From NCBI GenBank assembly GCA_012274445.1, contig JAAROD010000049.1, positions 744,001-808,000 on the forward strand: a DNA stretch of 64,000 nucleotides, written 5' to 3'. This document shows positions 46,115 to 57,640 of this stretch, piece by piece. Made by a program: the position numbers and the translations under genes. The notes below the pieces were generated by a model. It did no database searches. It was given only the letters and a program-made list of their open reading frames with translations, and was not told where the DNA came from. The stretch comes from Sclerotiophoma versabilis. Taxonomy: Eukaryota > Ascomycota > Dothideomycetes > Pleosporales > Didymellaceae. Every line of letters starts with the position of its first letter. Positions within the stretch are counted from its first letter, which is position 1.

Positions 46115-47220
46115 GTAAAAGCTGTCTGATGGGGTACGACAGATACAGGCAAGTGGATAAGCCCACATTGAGTGTATATTTTGCACTCTGAGACGGATAA
46201 CGCAAGGCGTCTATCGGCGTCAAAATTGATGCGATTGGAGAAAGGGATTCAACAACAAGCGATGGTCCTACAAGCCCAGGGGCTTTCACGCACTGTACAT
46301 ATATTGCTGCTTGAGCATGGCTAGTCAGTTCTAGTTCCGCGAGATGAGAGGGATAGGTGGGATATTCTTTGAGCGAATCTTTGATATAAATCGAATATTG
46401 CAATCGTTCTATTCTCAACATCAAATCTGCACACTGTCTCGCTAGTCACTACCGTAGATTGATGGAGCTCGATGTGTTCTTGGTGGCCTGTAAGCCCTAT
46501 GTGAGCCCAATGAACGCTTTGCAATAGATGGAACAATCCTACAACCACACAGATGGCCACATCTCAGTAGGCTCCAATGGTGTCCCATTGCCTCTGCTGT
46601 GATTCTGCGTTGTCTCGACTACCACGCATGGCTTCTTCGTCGTGTAGTGGTTTTTCGAGGATTTCAGCGTCCCTGGTTACATGCTAAACCCACCACCAAC
46701 CAAATGTTCCATGCAGACACAGCAATTCTTCATCTCGATGGGAAGAATCAGGCCTTTAAGTGTACAAGATGGAGACGAAGATGAACATAGCAATTGAATT
46801 TTCGCTGAGAAGCGTCTGTCCAAAGTGTTACGATTATTCAAATGTCATCTGGTGGGTTGGATACTGATCGATTATTCGACCGGCAAGTGTCTACAAGGTA
46901 ATGAAGACTGCAATGTACGAGGTTTTGCTTCACTGCCGGAACCTTCCCCTTGTGTCTACTTCAAGAAGGCCTGGGGTACGTCCAGATGCTCCGATGTGAA
47001 CCTACATCCACGGCTGGGGCTCGCAGGAGGTATGGAGACGGGTGGCTACATTGACAGACACATCTGCGCCATCATCTTTTCTTCCTCCGCAGCGCTTGAA
47101 CACGCCCCGCAGACGCGTCTGTACAAGCGCAATGTCCGCGAAGCAGAGCTGCAGAGCCACACTGTACGCGCTCACAATTACATCTCCGTGGTCTTTCTTC
47201 ACGTATCCATCCACCCTCGC
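46115..47220. other. Intergenic region after the PWWP gene
   Basis: About 1.1 kb with no recognisable gene on either strand; the open frames are short and overlap each other. It includes the 3' UTR of the PWWP gene. Confidence 0.35.
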
Positions 47221-47316
47221 CTATTGGCCCTTCTGCTTCTTCTGTTCCATACCATGTCCCATGCCATATCCCACAGCGGCAAAAATCCCTATCCCAATCA
47301 TTCCCTGAACAGCCAT
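47221..47316 (-). CDS. Candidate 31-aa glycine-zipper membrane microprotein
   Basis: ATG at 47316 to TAG, 31 aa: MAVQGMIGIGIFAAVGYG, then MGHGMEQKKQKGQ. One hydrophobic, Gly/Ala-spaced helix ends in a Lys-rich tail, the form of small inner-membrane subunits. It begins only 22 bp after the stop of the 114-aa gene on the same strand, so it would lie in that gene's 3' UTR unless transcribed separately. No family is assigned; chance cannot be excluded. Confidence 0.25.
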   Translation of the reverse strand: MAVQGMIGIGIFAAVGYGMGHGMEQKKQKGQ

Positions 47317-47338
47317 TCTTAAATGTACACACACATCC

Positions 47339-47772
47339 TCACCCGCCCAGAGCCCTCTCCACCATCTCCCTCGCCTCGGCCAGGCCCCGGCTCAACTCGC
47401 CCCTCTTGCAGCGCTCGCGCACTTCGTAATGCAGATTCACGAGCTCTTTTGCGCGCTGCAGGTCAGCATCGTCTTCGTCTTTCTGGTCCGCTGTCGGCGA
47501 GGGGTCGAGCGCCGTTGTAGTAGATGAGGAAGTGGTAGAGGCGGACTTTGGGGACTGGGAGGGGCGCGCAGAAACAAGAGCGAGTGCCGCAGCAGGATCC
47601 TATTAATTGCTGTTAGTCGGGATTCTGTTTGTGAAGAGCAAGTAGAAGTGCACTGGTTGGATTGTGAAGGGGGGAGGGGGGAACGTACGCATACGCCTGG
47701 GCGAAGAGACACGAGATCAGACAGAATTTCGGCGAGTTGCATCTCCTTTGGGTGAGCTTGTTGCTGCGCCAT
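47339..47772 (-). CDS. Conserved-looking small fungal protein, 114 aa
   Basis: Exons 47772-47689 and 47599-47339, intron 89 nt, phase 0, 114 aa. The N-terminus (MQLAEILSDLVSLRPG) and C-terminus (DADLQRAKELVNLHYEVRER, then LSRGLAEAREMVERAL) form two amphipathic helices around a Ser/Thr/Pro linker. I recall similar short proteins as hypothetical in filamentous ascomycetes but cannot name the family. A donor six bases earlier (GTATGC) is equally possible and would remove Val-Cys. The gene shares a 313-bp divergent promoter with the FAH-family gene. Confidence 0.65.
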
Positions 47773-48085
47773 GGTTGTCGGTTGCTTCTGTTTTCTTGAT
47801 CGAACTTTGTTGTGAGACGGGCTGACTGCGACAGACGGCTTCGGAGCAATGACGATGCGCCCCCCGGCCCTGGCTCCAGGGAAGCTATATCCCTGCATCC
47901 CCACATGGGGCGCTACGGTAGGCGTGCCGGCAATTCGGGGCCAGCGACGGTGATTGATTGATTTGGTTGCGGCGTGCGATCTCGCAGCTTTCGTCTGTGA
48001 CTCCCTCCCTCTCTTTCTTGTCACCTCCTATTCTTACTTGTCTGTATCAATTGTATTTGTTTTGTACATAATACTATACGCAAAC

Positions 48086-49322
48086 ATGGCCAGCGCTCAG
48101 AGCATTGCGCGGAATTGCCGCAAGGTACGTACGCAGACATTCCTCGCTAATGCGCGCATGAGAGGCAGAGAAAGGAAAGACAGACAAGAAGAGAGAGGAC
48201 CTCAAACTGGGGCACTGGGGCACAATATCGGCTCAAGGCAATGCTTGTTGACTTGTCGACGAGCAATTGATCATCCTAAAAGCACATTGTGCGCTACAAG
48301 CCTGATAAGATGGGTCACACAGTAGGCGCGTGAAGGGGGAGAGAGCGTGCGAACTCTCTCGAGAGGATTTAAATTGCCATGAGGAGAGCTTCTTGAACTT
48401 GCGACGGCCTGCTTTATCTCCAACACGCTATTACGCACACCAAGCGCACATTACCTTACTTTCACATCACCGGATGAGTACATACTGACAAGCTCACTAG
48501 ATTATGTGCATAGGCCGCAACTACGCTGACCACATCGCCGAGCTGAACTCTGCGACTCCCAAGCAGCCCTTCTTCTTTCTCAAGCCTGCGTCATCAATCC
48601 TGCTCCCGGGCGCCGGTCCTGTTCTGCGGCCTAAAGGCGTGAACCTGCACTATGAAGTTGAGCTGGGTCTTGTTATTGGCAAGACGCTCAAGGATCTGAG
48701 AGAGGATGATGAAGAGGGAGCTCTGGACGCTATTTCTGGTACGTAAAGTTCCATCTAGTTCGTATACTGAGTGGGAAGTGAATATTGATGGAGGTTGAAT
48801 TGCAATAAAGGGAACATGTGGTGGAAGACGGGGAGTACAGCTGAGACCTGGGCAGTAAATGAGAAACATAACAGGGCTGACGTGGAGACAACAGGCTACC
48901 TCCTCGCCATCGATATGACGGGTCGCAACGTGCAAGACGAAGCAAAGAAGAAGGGACTTCCCTGGTCTATCGCCAAGGGCTTTGATACCTTCATGCCCAT
49001 TTCGCAGCTCATCGCCAAATCACGCATTCCCAACCCACAGAACGTACACCTCTGGTTATCTGTTAACGGCGAGATGAAGCAGTCCGACAGCACAGAGTTG
49101 ATGCTGCACCGCATTCCACGGCAGTTGAGCGCTATTAGCAGGGTTATGACGCTAGAGGCGGGAGACATTATTTTGACAGGTACACCGAAGGGCGTTGGAC
49201 CAGTCAAGACGGGAGACGTTATGAAGGCTGGAATCAAGGTGGATGGAAAGGACATCGAAGAGGCGAGTATCGAGGTCCCGGTCGAGGATCGCGAGGGGTT
49301 GTACACGTTTGCTGAAACATAA
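48086..49322 (+). CDS. Fumarylacetoacetate-hydrolase-family enzyme (FAHD1-like)
   Basis: Exons 48086-48124, 48501-48738 and 48895-49322, 234 aa. Exon 1 is only 39 nt (MASAQSIARNCRK) and intron 1 is 376 nt, long for this genome; the join CRK|IMCIGRNYADHIAEL is the family start. Metal-binding residues are in LHYEVELGLVIGK, and the C-terminus has LTGTPKGVGPVKTGD. The family (mammalian FAHD1, yeast FMP41) cleaves acylpyruvates and decarboxylates oxaloacetate in mitochondria. Intron 1 begins GTACGTACGCAG; the acceptor CACTAG at 48500 is chosen because it alone gives the conserved Ile before CIGRNYA. Confidence 0.9.
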
Positions 49323-49362
49323 AGCTAAGATGCTGTAAATGAAACGTTCGTACCGTCCAATC

Positions 49363-51618
49363 TTATTTTTGCTTGTTTGGAGATTTCTTCGGATTTTGTG
49401 TGTTCCTTGCTCTGGGCGCACGAGAGCTGGCCGCGGTAGGGGCAGCAGCGACAGCGGGCCTCTTTGACAGCGAAGCAGGCACTGGACGTTTGGCAGGGCT
49501 TTTCTCTCGAGGTGTTTCAGGGCTGACAGTTGCAGATGTTCCTCGTGAATTGTGCTTACAGGTGGCTTTGTTTGCTGCCTTTTTCATGGGAAGCAGCGCT
49601 CGCTTCTTCTTTGGAATAGTAGCAGGCACTACATTGGGTACACTGGGTGGCGCGGTGGAGCCTGAAGCCAGAAAATACTCGCAAGCATCACCGGACTTTG
49701 CACAACGACCACAGGCTGGGTGTATCCGATCGCACTTTTGGTGGCGCATACGACATGACTTGCATGCCCCTGCCGGCTGCCGGGGTCCTTTGGCTTCTCT
49801 CTTCACAGCAGTGGAGGCCTTAGATCTGCTAGGGGTAGCTTGCGCTGGGATTTGCTGCTGAATTGAGCCTTTAGGGGCCGGGTTGGACTTGCTGATAGCC
49901 TTACGCGCCTTCACGACTTCAGCCACTAGCACAGCTGGCTTTGCGACTGGGGGTGTGTTATGCTCTGATCTGCTTGAGCTAGCTTGTGACGCTGTACGCT
50001 GTACTGGACGGTTCACAGCTGGCTTCTGCTTGCCACATGCCTTATGGGCGGGCGAAGGTGGAGCAGGGCCGTCATCGCTGAAGGCCAAAGGGGTAGGTTC
50101 GACAAAGGCTTCCTCCTCGTTGGCTTGGTTCTCCTTGGCCGTTGTGGCAATGGGCTTTCTGGCGGCGATTCTATCGTCAGTGAGCTTTGATCGGATCACT
50201 CGCTGGGTAGGTGTATCGTCGATACGCTTCCGCTTTGCTGATGCCCTGTTGTTACCTGCCCGTGTCTCAACGGGTAGCTTGACCAGCAGTGAAGGGCGGG
50301 AACTTTGACATGGCCCTGTCCTAGTATCAGGCGCTAGTCGTTCCGGCTGGTTATTTTTGTTTACTGAAGGCACTCGTGGGTCGCGTATGGATTGTCGCTT
50401 CATGAGATTTCGTCGGGCTGACTGCGTGTCTGTTCGCTTTGGGGGCGATGAAGGCAAGAGTATATCAGAGCTGTATTACATGTAAGTGGTGTTTTAATGC
50501 CGTAGTGTTGGCACAAACACTCACCTCAACGCGTCTACTGAGTCTCGAGTAGCGACCATGCGAGGTTTATTACGATTAACATCGTTATACTCGGCTTCTG
50601 TCTCAGTAGTTGCATCCGAGAACTCCACATTGTTCCCCTTGGGAACAATGATCGTCTCTTGGGGACGCTGAGTAGTGTCTGCTGTCTCGTTGCTCCTTTT
50701 AGATTCCTGTGTCTGGCACATCGCTCGTAGTGCAACAAGCTCCTCCTGCATGTCTTTGAATTGTTGGGTGTTCTCCCAACCGTACTCAATCTGGGAAGCC
50801 GCTTCTGGGAGTTTGAAGCTGCCCTCTTCCGGCTGCACAGGATCCTGGTCTGAGGGCTGCAGATTGGTTATGAGGGCAGGATGTTGTTGGGGTGACTCAT
50901 TGAGCGTCCTCACAGGATTGTCTTCATGAAAAGTGTCTTTACTCTTTCGACCATGGTTCTTCGAGGGTGATTGCGTGTCGATCCCATAGAAGACTGCCAG
51001 AGGATTGTCGTCTGCCCCCACCTCATCGTAGGATTTCTCGTGAACCTCAACAGGCTCATCCTCTTGCTGGTAGTCAGTAGCCCTCAGCCTCACCACCTTC
51101 CTCTCTGACTCCCTTGCCTGCCTCCCCTCGGTCCTTCTCTCGCCCTCCAATACCTCCAGTCTCTTCACCACACTCTTAAGCAATCCACTCTCATCTTTCA
51201 AACCCTCGATATCTTCCCCTAGTCTCTCCACCTTCATGTCCAGCCCATTCAACTTTTGCCTGAAACCCTTCGTTCCATCGACAAAAACCTGTAGTTGACC
51301 AATTGCCTCTTTCGCCCAAGCATCAAACGGCCTATCCCTCTCATCCGCCTCGATTGCCGCAATTTTCGTCTCCATCTGCTTGACCTTGTGGACAGCGGCT
51401 TCAGCAGCTTCGGCAATGGATTCGGTAGCCTGTATGCGTGTATCGTAGGTGCCGTGCTGTGCTTGCAGTTCTTTCATCTGCATGGAGAGGTGGGCGTGCA
51501 CGCGGTGGTTTTGCCGCTCCCAGAGCAGCGCTTCGCCGGCTTCGTATGGCATACGTGTAGTGGAGAAAGTGGATTGGGCGGTACTTGGCCGCCGCGGGGT
51601 GTTGCTGATGGCGCTCAT
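49363..51618 (-). CDS. Coiled-coil protein with C-terminal Zn2Cys6 cluster
   Basis: Exons 51618-50525 and 50470-49363, intron 54 nt (GTGAGTGT..ATACAG) at phase 2, 733 aa. The join reads DSVDAL|SSDILLPSSPPKR. Residues 20-170 are a heptad-rich coiled coil (EAAEAAVHKVKQMETKIAAI). The middle is Ser/Pro/Lys-rich and probably disordered. Near residue 600 there is a complete fungal zinc cluster, ACKSCRMRHQKCDRIHPACG then RCAKSGDACEY, with spacing C-x2-C-x6-C-x6-C-x2-C-x6-C, preceded by a basic patch. Zn2Cys6 factors usually carry the cluster at the N-terminus next to a short dimer coil; here the order is reversed and no fungal_trans domain is seen. It is probably nuclear and DNA-binding, with unknown targets. 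Confidence 0.85.
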
Positions 51619-52139
51619 GGCTGCAGGTGAGTGGTACGAGCGGTGCTCGCTGAGGTATGGAGATGAGCTTGTGATGGTGATTGTTTAGTATCGGTGGTGC
51701 TGAGGTGTCGGGAGGAGACACCTGGAAAGGACCTGCTGAGCAGGTACAGCCTGGGATAAATCGAGCTGGGGTCAAGTGGGAGTGCGTCAACGTCTGTGTG
51801 TAGAAAGGTGTCCCGGGAAGTTGAAGTATTTTGGCGAGACGATTGCCTCCAGACAGATCTTGGGAAGACGAACAGTCTCGTAAAGCGAGGGTCGAAAATT
51901 GGGTGACGTTGGTGAAGCTGCAAGCTCTTGCTGAAGGGTGGAAAGGGCAAAGAGGACCACGCCTTCCTCTCCAGCTCCAGCCACCCTGGGCTCATCACAC
52001 ATTAGTGCAAGTCTTCACAGTTTGCTTTGCAATTACAAAGGATCGTCAGCATGTCAAAATCCAGAGAGATGTAAATCGAAACCTTTCTTATTGAGGCTAC
52101 CTTATTGTTGGTTTAGCTTCCGCTCCATACTGACCAGCA
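51619..52139. other. Intergenic region, Zn2Cys6 gene / CCCH-Smr gene
   Basis: 521 bp between tandem - strand genes; promoter of the Zn2Cys6 gene and 3' UTR of the CCCH-Smr gene. No gene recognised. Confidence 0.4.
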
Positions 52140-54486
52140 TCAAGCGGCACGCTTCGGCCCTTTCGGCGCATCCAACATGTCTTCTCTCTTCATAATCCTT
52201 ATCTTACTATCCTTCTTCCCATCATCTACTGGCTCCTCACTCTCCTTGGGCCGCTCGGCGACGCTTTTATCATAGCTGCTTGGGTCGATGCCAAGGATGC
52301 CACCGACATTGTTGCGGTCACCAGGGACAGAGAATTCGCGGAACGCGTAGCGCCACTCATTCAAGAAGCCACGAATGGCTTTACCGACTTTGTCTTTGCC
52401 GTTCTTGGAGTGGTGACCGGTGCCTGTGATGGCATAGACAGGGCGCGAGGAGGTGCTGTGTTTGAGGAGGATGCCTTCCAAGTAGGATACAGATTCGTCT
52501 GGATGGAGTCCTACATGCACATCAGTATCAACGATGGAACTTTGGATGTTGGAAGTCGCTTACCGTGTAGATCAACATATAACTCTTTCGTGTCGTCGTT
52601 GCCTTTATTTCGCTCTTCGTAGAGAATACGTGCAGCCTCCCGATGTGCTTCGCGCATCAGGTTGTTCTCACTCTGTCCTCGGAGACTGAGGGCTTTGGCA
52701 GCGCGAGAATCGCTGCGATTCCAAGCTTGTGCAGCGCTGATGATGGTCAGTATGTTGCCAGGTCCTGCCATTGTTAACGACGTACCTTTGCAAGAATTTG
52801 TTTCGCAAACTGCCATGCTTGAAGGCTTCTGCACGAGCCTTGAGGTACGCTTGATTCCCCTTCTCACCCGTCTCGAGCCATGGAATGTGCTGTGGTGCAG
52901 GAATGGCCTGGGCAGCAGCACTGTTCTCGCGGGACCCAGTAAAACTCTTAATAGTCTTGAGTCCTTTGCGCGCTGGGACAGGTGAAGCTGGTGCTGGCGA
53001 CATGCGTACAACATCCGCCAGGTTACTCGATACCGCAGCATCCTTGTGACCGTGACCGCCTCGCTTGCCATGATGTCGCTTGCCGGTCTTTGCAGCGGCG
53101 GCCGAGCCAAGACTTGGAAAAGCTTCATTGTCGTCGACGGCAAGCACTGAGGGCGTTGTGGCACGAGAGACTTGACGGCTGCCAGTTCGCGATTGTGGAC
53201 GACTGCCTGCTCCGGGCGTAAAGACTGGAAAGGGACTGAGACCAGGTGGAGGGCGTGTGTGACCGCTGCCTGTCAATCCGTAGAGTTGCTCTAACGAAGG
53301 TTGTGGTGTGCCATACGGAGAGTCGGATCCTTGAAGAGAGGGGAACATATCGAAGTCGGACATTTGGAAGTTGGGCACAGCCGTTTGGAGCGGCGGTGTC
53401 GATACGTCTGAGATAGCCATGCGGGCCATCAGCGCCGACGGATCGTGGGAGAACAAGCACGTATCACCAGCAAGACAGTTTCCGTTGAGGAAGTACCTGG
53501 AAGCTGTCAGCACGAAGTCGTTGTAGAAAGGGGTAGGCAGGGGGAACTCACTTGCACAGCGTCTTCGTAGTGTCGTGGCTGAATCTGCAGTCTGCCCGAG
53601 CACAGTGGCCTGTAGACAAGAAGTACTTGCACACAATGTTGCTCTTCTGCTGTCCAACGGGCGTGGCCGGTCTGAAGGCTGGGCTCATCGACTTTCCAAT
53701 CAGATAGCCAGACTCGCTGCCCATTGGAGTGGTCGCAACGGGGGCCTGTCCGTTCTGGCCGCCCATCAAAGCAAGCAAAGCAGCAGTCAGGTCGTAGGCG
53801 TTAGCTTCCAGCGCTATCTCAATCTCTTCGTCTGATCTCTGGTTGCCCAGAACGGAGCGCAGCATGTCGTACGGCCCCATGTCCATGGTCTGAGGCTGGA
53901 TCCACTCTGCGGCAGCGCCATTGAGGGTGCCATCTCCAACCAGCGATGACTCGGTGCTGCCGGAGTCGTCGTTCACGAGCCAGTCGACGGAGTGGCTGTC
54001 GAGATCGCCGTGCTCGTTGTTTGGACTGGCGCCCTCGCTGAACTGGTATGCGCTGAGACTGGGGCTGTGGGGGATGTGCGGCGTCGCAAAGGCCAGGCGC
54101 GGCGAGGGGCGCGGAGAGGTGAATGGTGATGCGGTGCCGGTGTGGGACTTTGCGCGGGTGAAGGCTGGCGGGGCGATGCCAAAGCCCGGCGGCGGGTTTA
54201 TGACGCGCGGCGAGTGGTTCACGGGGGTGGGCGCGCGGTTCTGCTGCCACGGCGCGGGCGAGGGGCGGCGGATGATGGTATGGCGGCTGGGCGGCGGGGA
54301 GCTCGAGGCGCTGGCGGCGTCGCGATAGCGCCAGAGACAGTCCAGGACGACGTTCTCCAGCGACTTGCCCGTGAGGCCCGTCTCGTTGCGCAGCAGCTCC
54401 TCCAGCCGGTCCGTCTTGTCCTCGTCGTCCAGCGCGTCGTCCTGCAGGACCGGCCGCGCCTTCTCGTACAGACTGTCGGGCACCAT
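52140..54486 (-). CDS. CUE-like / CCCH zinc-finger / Smr-domain protein
   Basis: Four exons, 54486-53552, 53496-52786, 52736-52564 and 52510-52140, 729 aa; the phases 2,2,1 agree. Order: a helical N-terminus; a UBA/CUE-like helix triplet (NQRSDEEIEIALEANAYDLT) around 225-255; two CCCH fingers, VCKYFLSTGHCARADCRFSH (C-x8-C-x4-C-x3-H) and LCKYFLNGNCLAGDTCLFSH (C-x7-C-x5-C-x3-H), the second split by intron 1; a Ser/Pro/Gly-rich linker; a DUF1771 helix pair (REAHREAARILYEERNK); and an Smr domain starting ELYVDLHG|LHPDESVSYL with ITGTGHHSKNGKDKVG. Smr domains can be RNA endonucleases; with CCCH fingers an mRNA-decay or ribosome-quality role (compare yeast Cue2) is plausible but inferred. Confidence 0.9.
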
Positions 54487-55457
54487 CGCTGCTCCAGGAG
54501 TCCAGCAAGGGAGGCGGCGTGGTGGTGGGCGGGCGCGGTGTGCTGCGTAAAGGAGGTGTGTGCAGCCGCGGCGGCAGCGCGTCAGGGCGAGGCGCTCACC
54601 GGCTCTGCAGCTCGAACGACCGCACCGTCTCTTCTATGGTCCCGCAGGAGGGCTGCGAGACACGGAGCCGTGAAGCGCGCCAAAGTGCCAGGAGGAGCCT
54701 GAGGGCGGCCGATGGGCGCTGGTGCAGCTCGACGGCTAGTGAGCGTTCGTGTGGGGGAGGTCCCGGGCAGGCGGTAAGAGCTGGTGCCAGCAACCAGACG
54801 TCTTGCCAGGGCAGCTCGTCCACGCTTGGTGAGGGCGATACAAGAACACGCAGTGCTTAGTAAAGCTGTTCGTGGGAGCCTCTTGCGTGCACCGACCGCG
54901 CCGCCAGACACAGCATGGCAGAGATGACGCTGCAGCGCTGCCCCAATGAGGCTGAATTCACGTGTGACATGATGATGCCTGTGTGGATCGCACAACGTCA
55001 CGGCCTCCACCACCACCACTCGTCCAGCAGGCGCGCAGAGCACCTGCCGGCCTGCAGCAGTGCTCGTTGCGCCCAGAATGCCGACGTGCGTGTGTGCTGG
55101 AGGGCCTTGACGAGAGGCGACGGTGCTTCTCACGTGCACATGGGCATGCACAGCCTCAGATCATCAGGGCCCGGCGCGCGGCTCTTGGAATGACGATGAA
55201 ACCCCGACCTATGCTAGCCGGAACGCCGTCAGCACAGCGCTACCATGCAGCTACCACGGCCTCTCCAGACTCTGTCCGCCGCCGTCTTCGAAATGTCCGG
55301 CCGGTAGCTCTTACATGTCCCCTTGCAGAGCTTTGTCAGAAGTGCAGTCCATCTACGCCTCTCCTTGCCGTCTTCCGCGCTGCTCCGCCACAGCTAGCTA
55401 GCACTCTACTCCAAGCTCCAGCTCCAGCTCCAGCTTCAGCGCACAACACAGCCCAGC
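54487..55457. promoter_or_regulatory. Divergent intergenic region, CCCH-Smr / TVP38
   Basis: 971 bp between divergent starts, G+C-rich by eye. Long overlapping frames on both strands (up to about 190 codons) look like a by-product of high G+C. No recognised gene lies inside. It contains the hexamer repeat listed separately. Confidence 0.4.
55411..55440 (+). repeat. Short tandem repeat of CAGCTC hexamers
   Basis: About four units of AGCTCC/CAGCTC, the last one altered, just before the TVP38 start codon, in its probable 5' UTR. Confidence 0.75.
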
Positions 55458-56650
55458 ATGCCCGCCGAAGACTACGACGCCCGCGCCCTCGCGCTGCCCC
55501 TCGAAGACGACTCCACGGGCGAGACACCAATATGGAGCCGCCGCTCGCAGTCCTTCGCCCGCTCGTCCCACAGCAGCCGGCCCCGGACCTTCTTGCAACG
55601 AGCCACGTCGACCGCGCACACGATACAGCGCCGCGCCATGGCGCAGTACAACAAGCTCTCGCCAGTGCAGAAGGTCCTCTTTACTGTCGGCGGCATCGTA
55701 ATGTTCGTCATCAGCATCCTGTTCCTTGTGTACAACGAGAAGATCTTTAGCGCCCTGCTGCCATATGCTAAGAAATGGCGGGACGTGACGGCCGGCTGGC
55801 TGGTTCTCTGGGCGTTGATATTCACCGTTTCCTTTCCCCCGCTGATAGGCTACTCGTCGCTGCTCACAATCGCCGGCTTTGTCTACGGCTTTCCAAATGG
55901 GTGCGTCTTCCCCCACCGTCCCTCACTCCAGTCATAATACAGACAGCTACTGACTATCTCAGATGGTTTATAGCAGCAACTGCCACCGTCGCCGGCAGCA
56001 CGGCGTCCTTCCTGCTCTCGCGCACGCTCCTGCGCACAATGGTAACCCGCCTGATCGCCAACGACAAGCGCTTCGCCGCCCTCGCCCTCACCCTGAAACA
56101 CGACGGCCTTAAACTCCTTGTCATGATTCGAATGTGTCCACTCCCGTATTCACTGTCCAACGGCGCCGTCGCCACCTTCCCGACCGTCCACTGGGGCTCG
56201 TACGCCCTTGCCACTGCAATCGTCTCTCCCAAGCTAATGCTGCACATCTTCATCGGCTCGCAGTTGGAGAAAATCGCCGAAAGCGGCGGCAAGATGGATG
56301 CCCGCACAAAAGCCATTAGTTACCTGTCGATTGGAATTGGCGCCGTCGCCGGCATCGCCACGGGCTGGTTCATGTATAAGAAGACCAAAGAACGGGCTGC
56401 GGAGCTGGAGGAAGAGGAGAGGCAGGGCGTGCGGAGGACAAGTGTGGATGCGCTGGAGAATGAGTACGTAGATGATCCTGAGGCGCTGGAGGCGGCCGAG
56501 CATCTGCGTGAGGAGGAGGACGATATCAGTCTGAGGGGAGGCTGGGACGATGAGTATACAGATGACGTCGACGATGCTGCAGATATAGGCGACGATCCAT
56601 TCAAGGACGGTGATGCGACGGACGAAGAAGAGAGGAGAGGGCGGAAATAG
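55458..56650 (+). CDS. TVP38: TVP38/TMEM64-family Golgi membrane protein (VTT domain)
   Basis: Exons 55458-55900 and 55963-56650, intron 62 nt at phase 2, 376 aa. The join FVYGFPNG|WFIAATATVAGSTA recreates the VTT/SNARE-associated core. Hydrophobic segments are VLFTVGGIVMFVISILFLVY, LVLWALIFTVSFPPLIGYSS, the joined segment, and YLSIGIGAVAGIATGWFMY. Family motifs include IRMCPLPYSLSNGA and SPKLMLHIFIGSQL. The tail is strongly acidic and cytosolic. Yeast Tvp38 is a Tlg2-vesicle/Golgi protein; VTT proteins (TMEM41B, VMP1) are lipid scramblases, so a similar activity is possible. Confidence 0.93.
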
Positions 56651-57640
56651 ACTAGACATAGATATAGAGGCGTTCGTCATTGGGATCCTAGATAATCGAT
56701 TGATTGCATTTTGCCGTTCACCATACTATCTATTCCAAGCCTCTCGGTTCCACGAATTCATGTCGACGCATTACTCTGAAATGCACCGACACTCAGCATT
56801 GCCCATGGTACCGCTCGCAGATTCCAACGTGCACAGAAGCACACTTGCTCAATTCGTTCCTGCCCACACCAGTCACCACCCAATCAAGAACCAGAACTAC
56901 TTCACTCCACAGCCAAACCGCTCATCCTCTCATCTCATCTCGGCATGGCGACACAAAGGAGAAAAGATGAAAAGGACACCAAAGCTCACATGATTCTTCG
57001 GGCTTTTAACCAGCGAGGTGCCGGGCCAGATCCATACATCCACGACGATTCCTTGGGACTAGCTGGCCTTGATCAGGCTTGCTGTGGAGATTCAGGAGAG
57101 ACTGGACGAGATGGAGACGAGTCGTGGCGGAAGCGAAGAAACGGAAACTGCACGCCGTAGTTGTTGTACTCCGCACTGGATTTGGTGTGACTTACAACAG
57201 TCCATCGTGCGAATGCATGGTTTTCAGATGTGGCAACCTCAGAAAAATGCAAGTGGCAGCATCCCGATTTCACTCAACAGATTGGGGCACGAGATAAAAG
57301 GACACCAGAGGATCACACAAGCTCACTCACAGAAACAGCGGTGTAACAGAACAGGAAATTGATTCGCGATATACAAGGTCCGCACCCGCCAATCCGCATA
57401 TTTACCGCTAACAGAGGAAAGGATCTCGGAATCACAGGATGCTGGTCTTCCGAGGAGGTATCGTAAGACACGGGCGCGCACCAGTCGTTGCAATGACGAA
57501 AAAGAACCTTCTCATATTGAAACAGCTGATGGCGAGGACGCATCTTCTATTATACATCTATTCTCAGAGACCAATCAGCACATTTTGACCCCGCAAGAAC
57601 CTTGGAATAGAGAGTACCCACTCTTCAAACCCCTTGTCAT
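56651..57640. other. Convergent gap TVP38 / ATP1
   Basis: 990 bp between convergent genes. Short open frames only, with no resemblance to known proteins; two 3' UTRs and spacer. Confidence 0.4.

Noticed and set aside
54582..55151. 189-codon - strand frame upstream of the CCCH-Smr gene
   Set aside because: One of many overlapping frames in G+C-rich promoter DNA, with no family match or start context.
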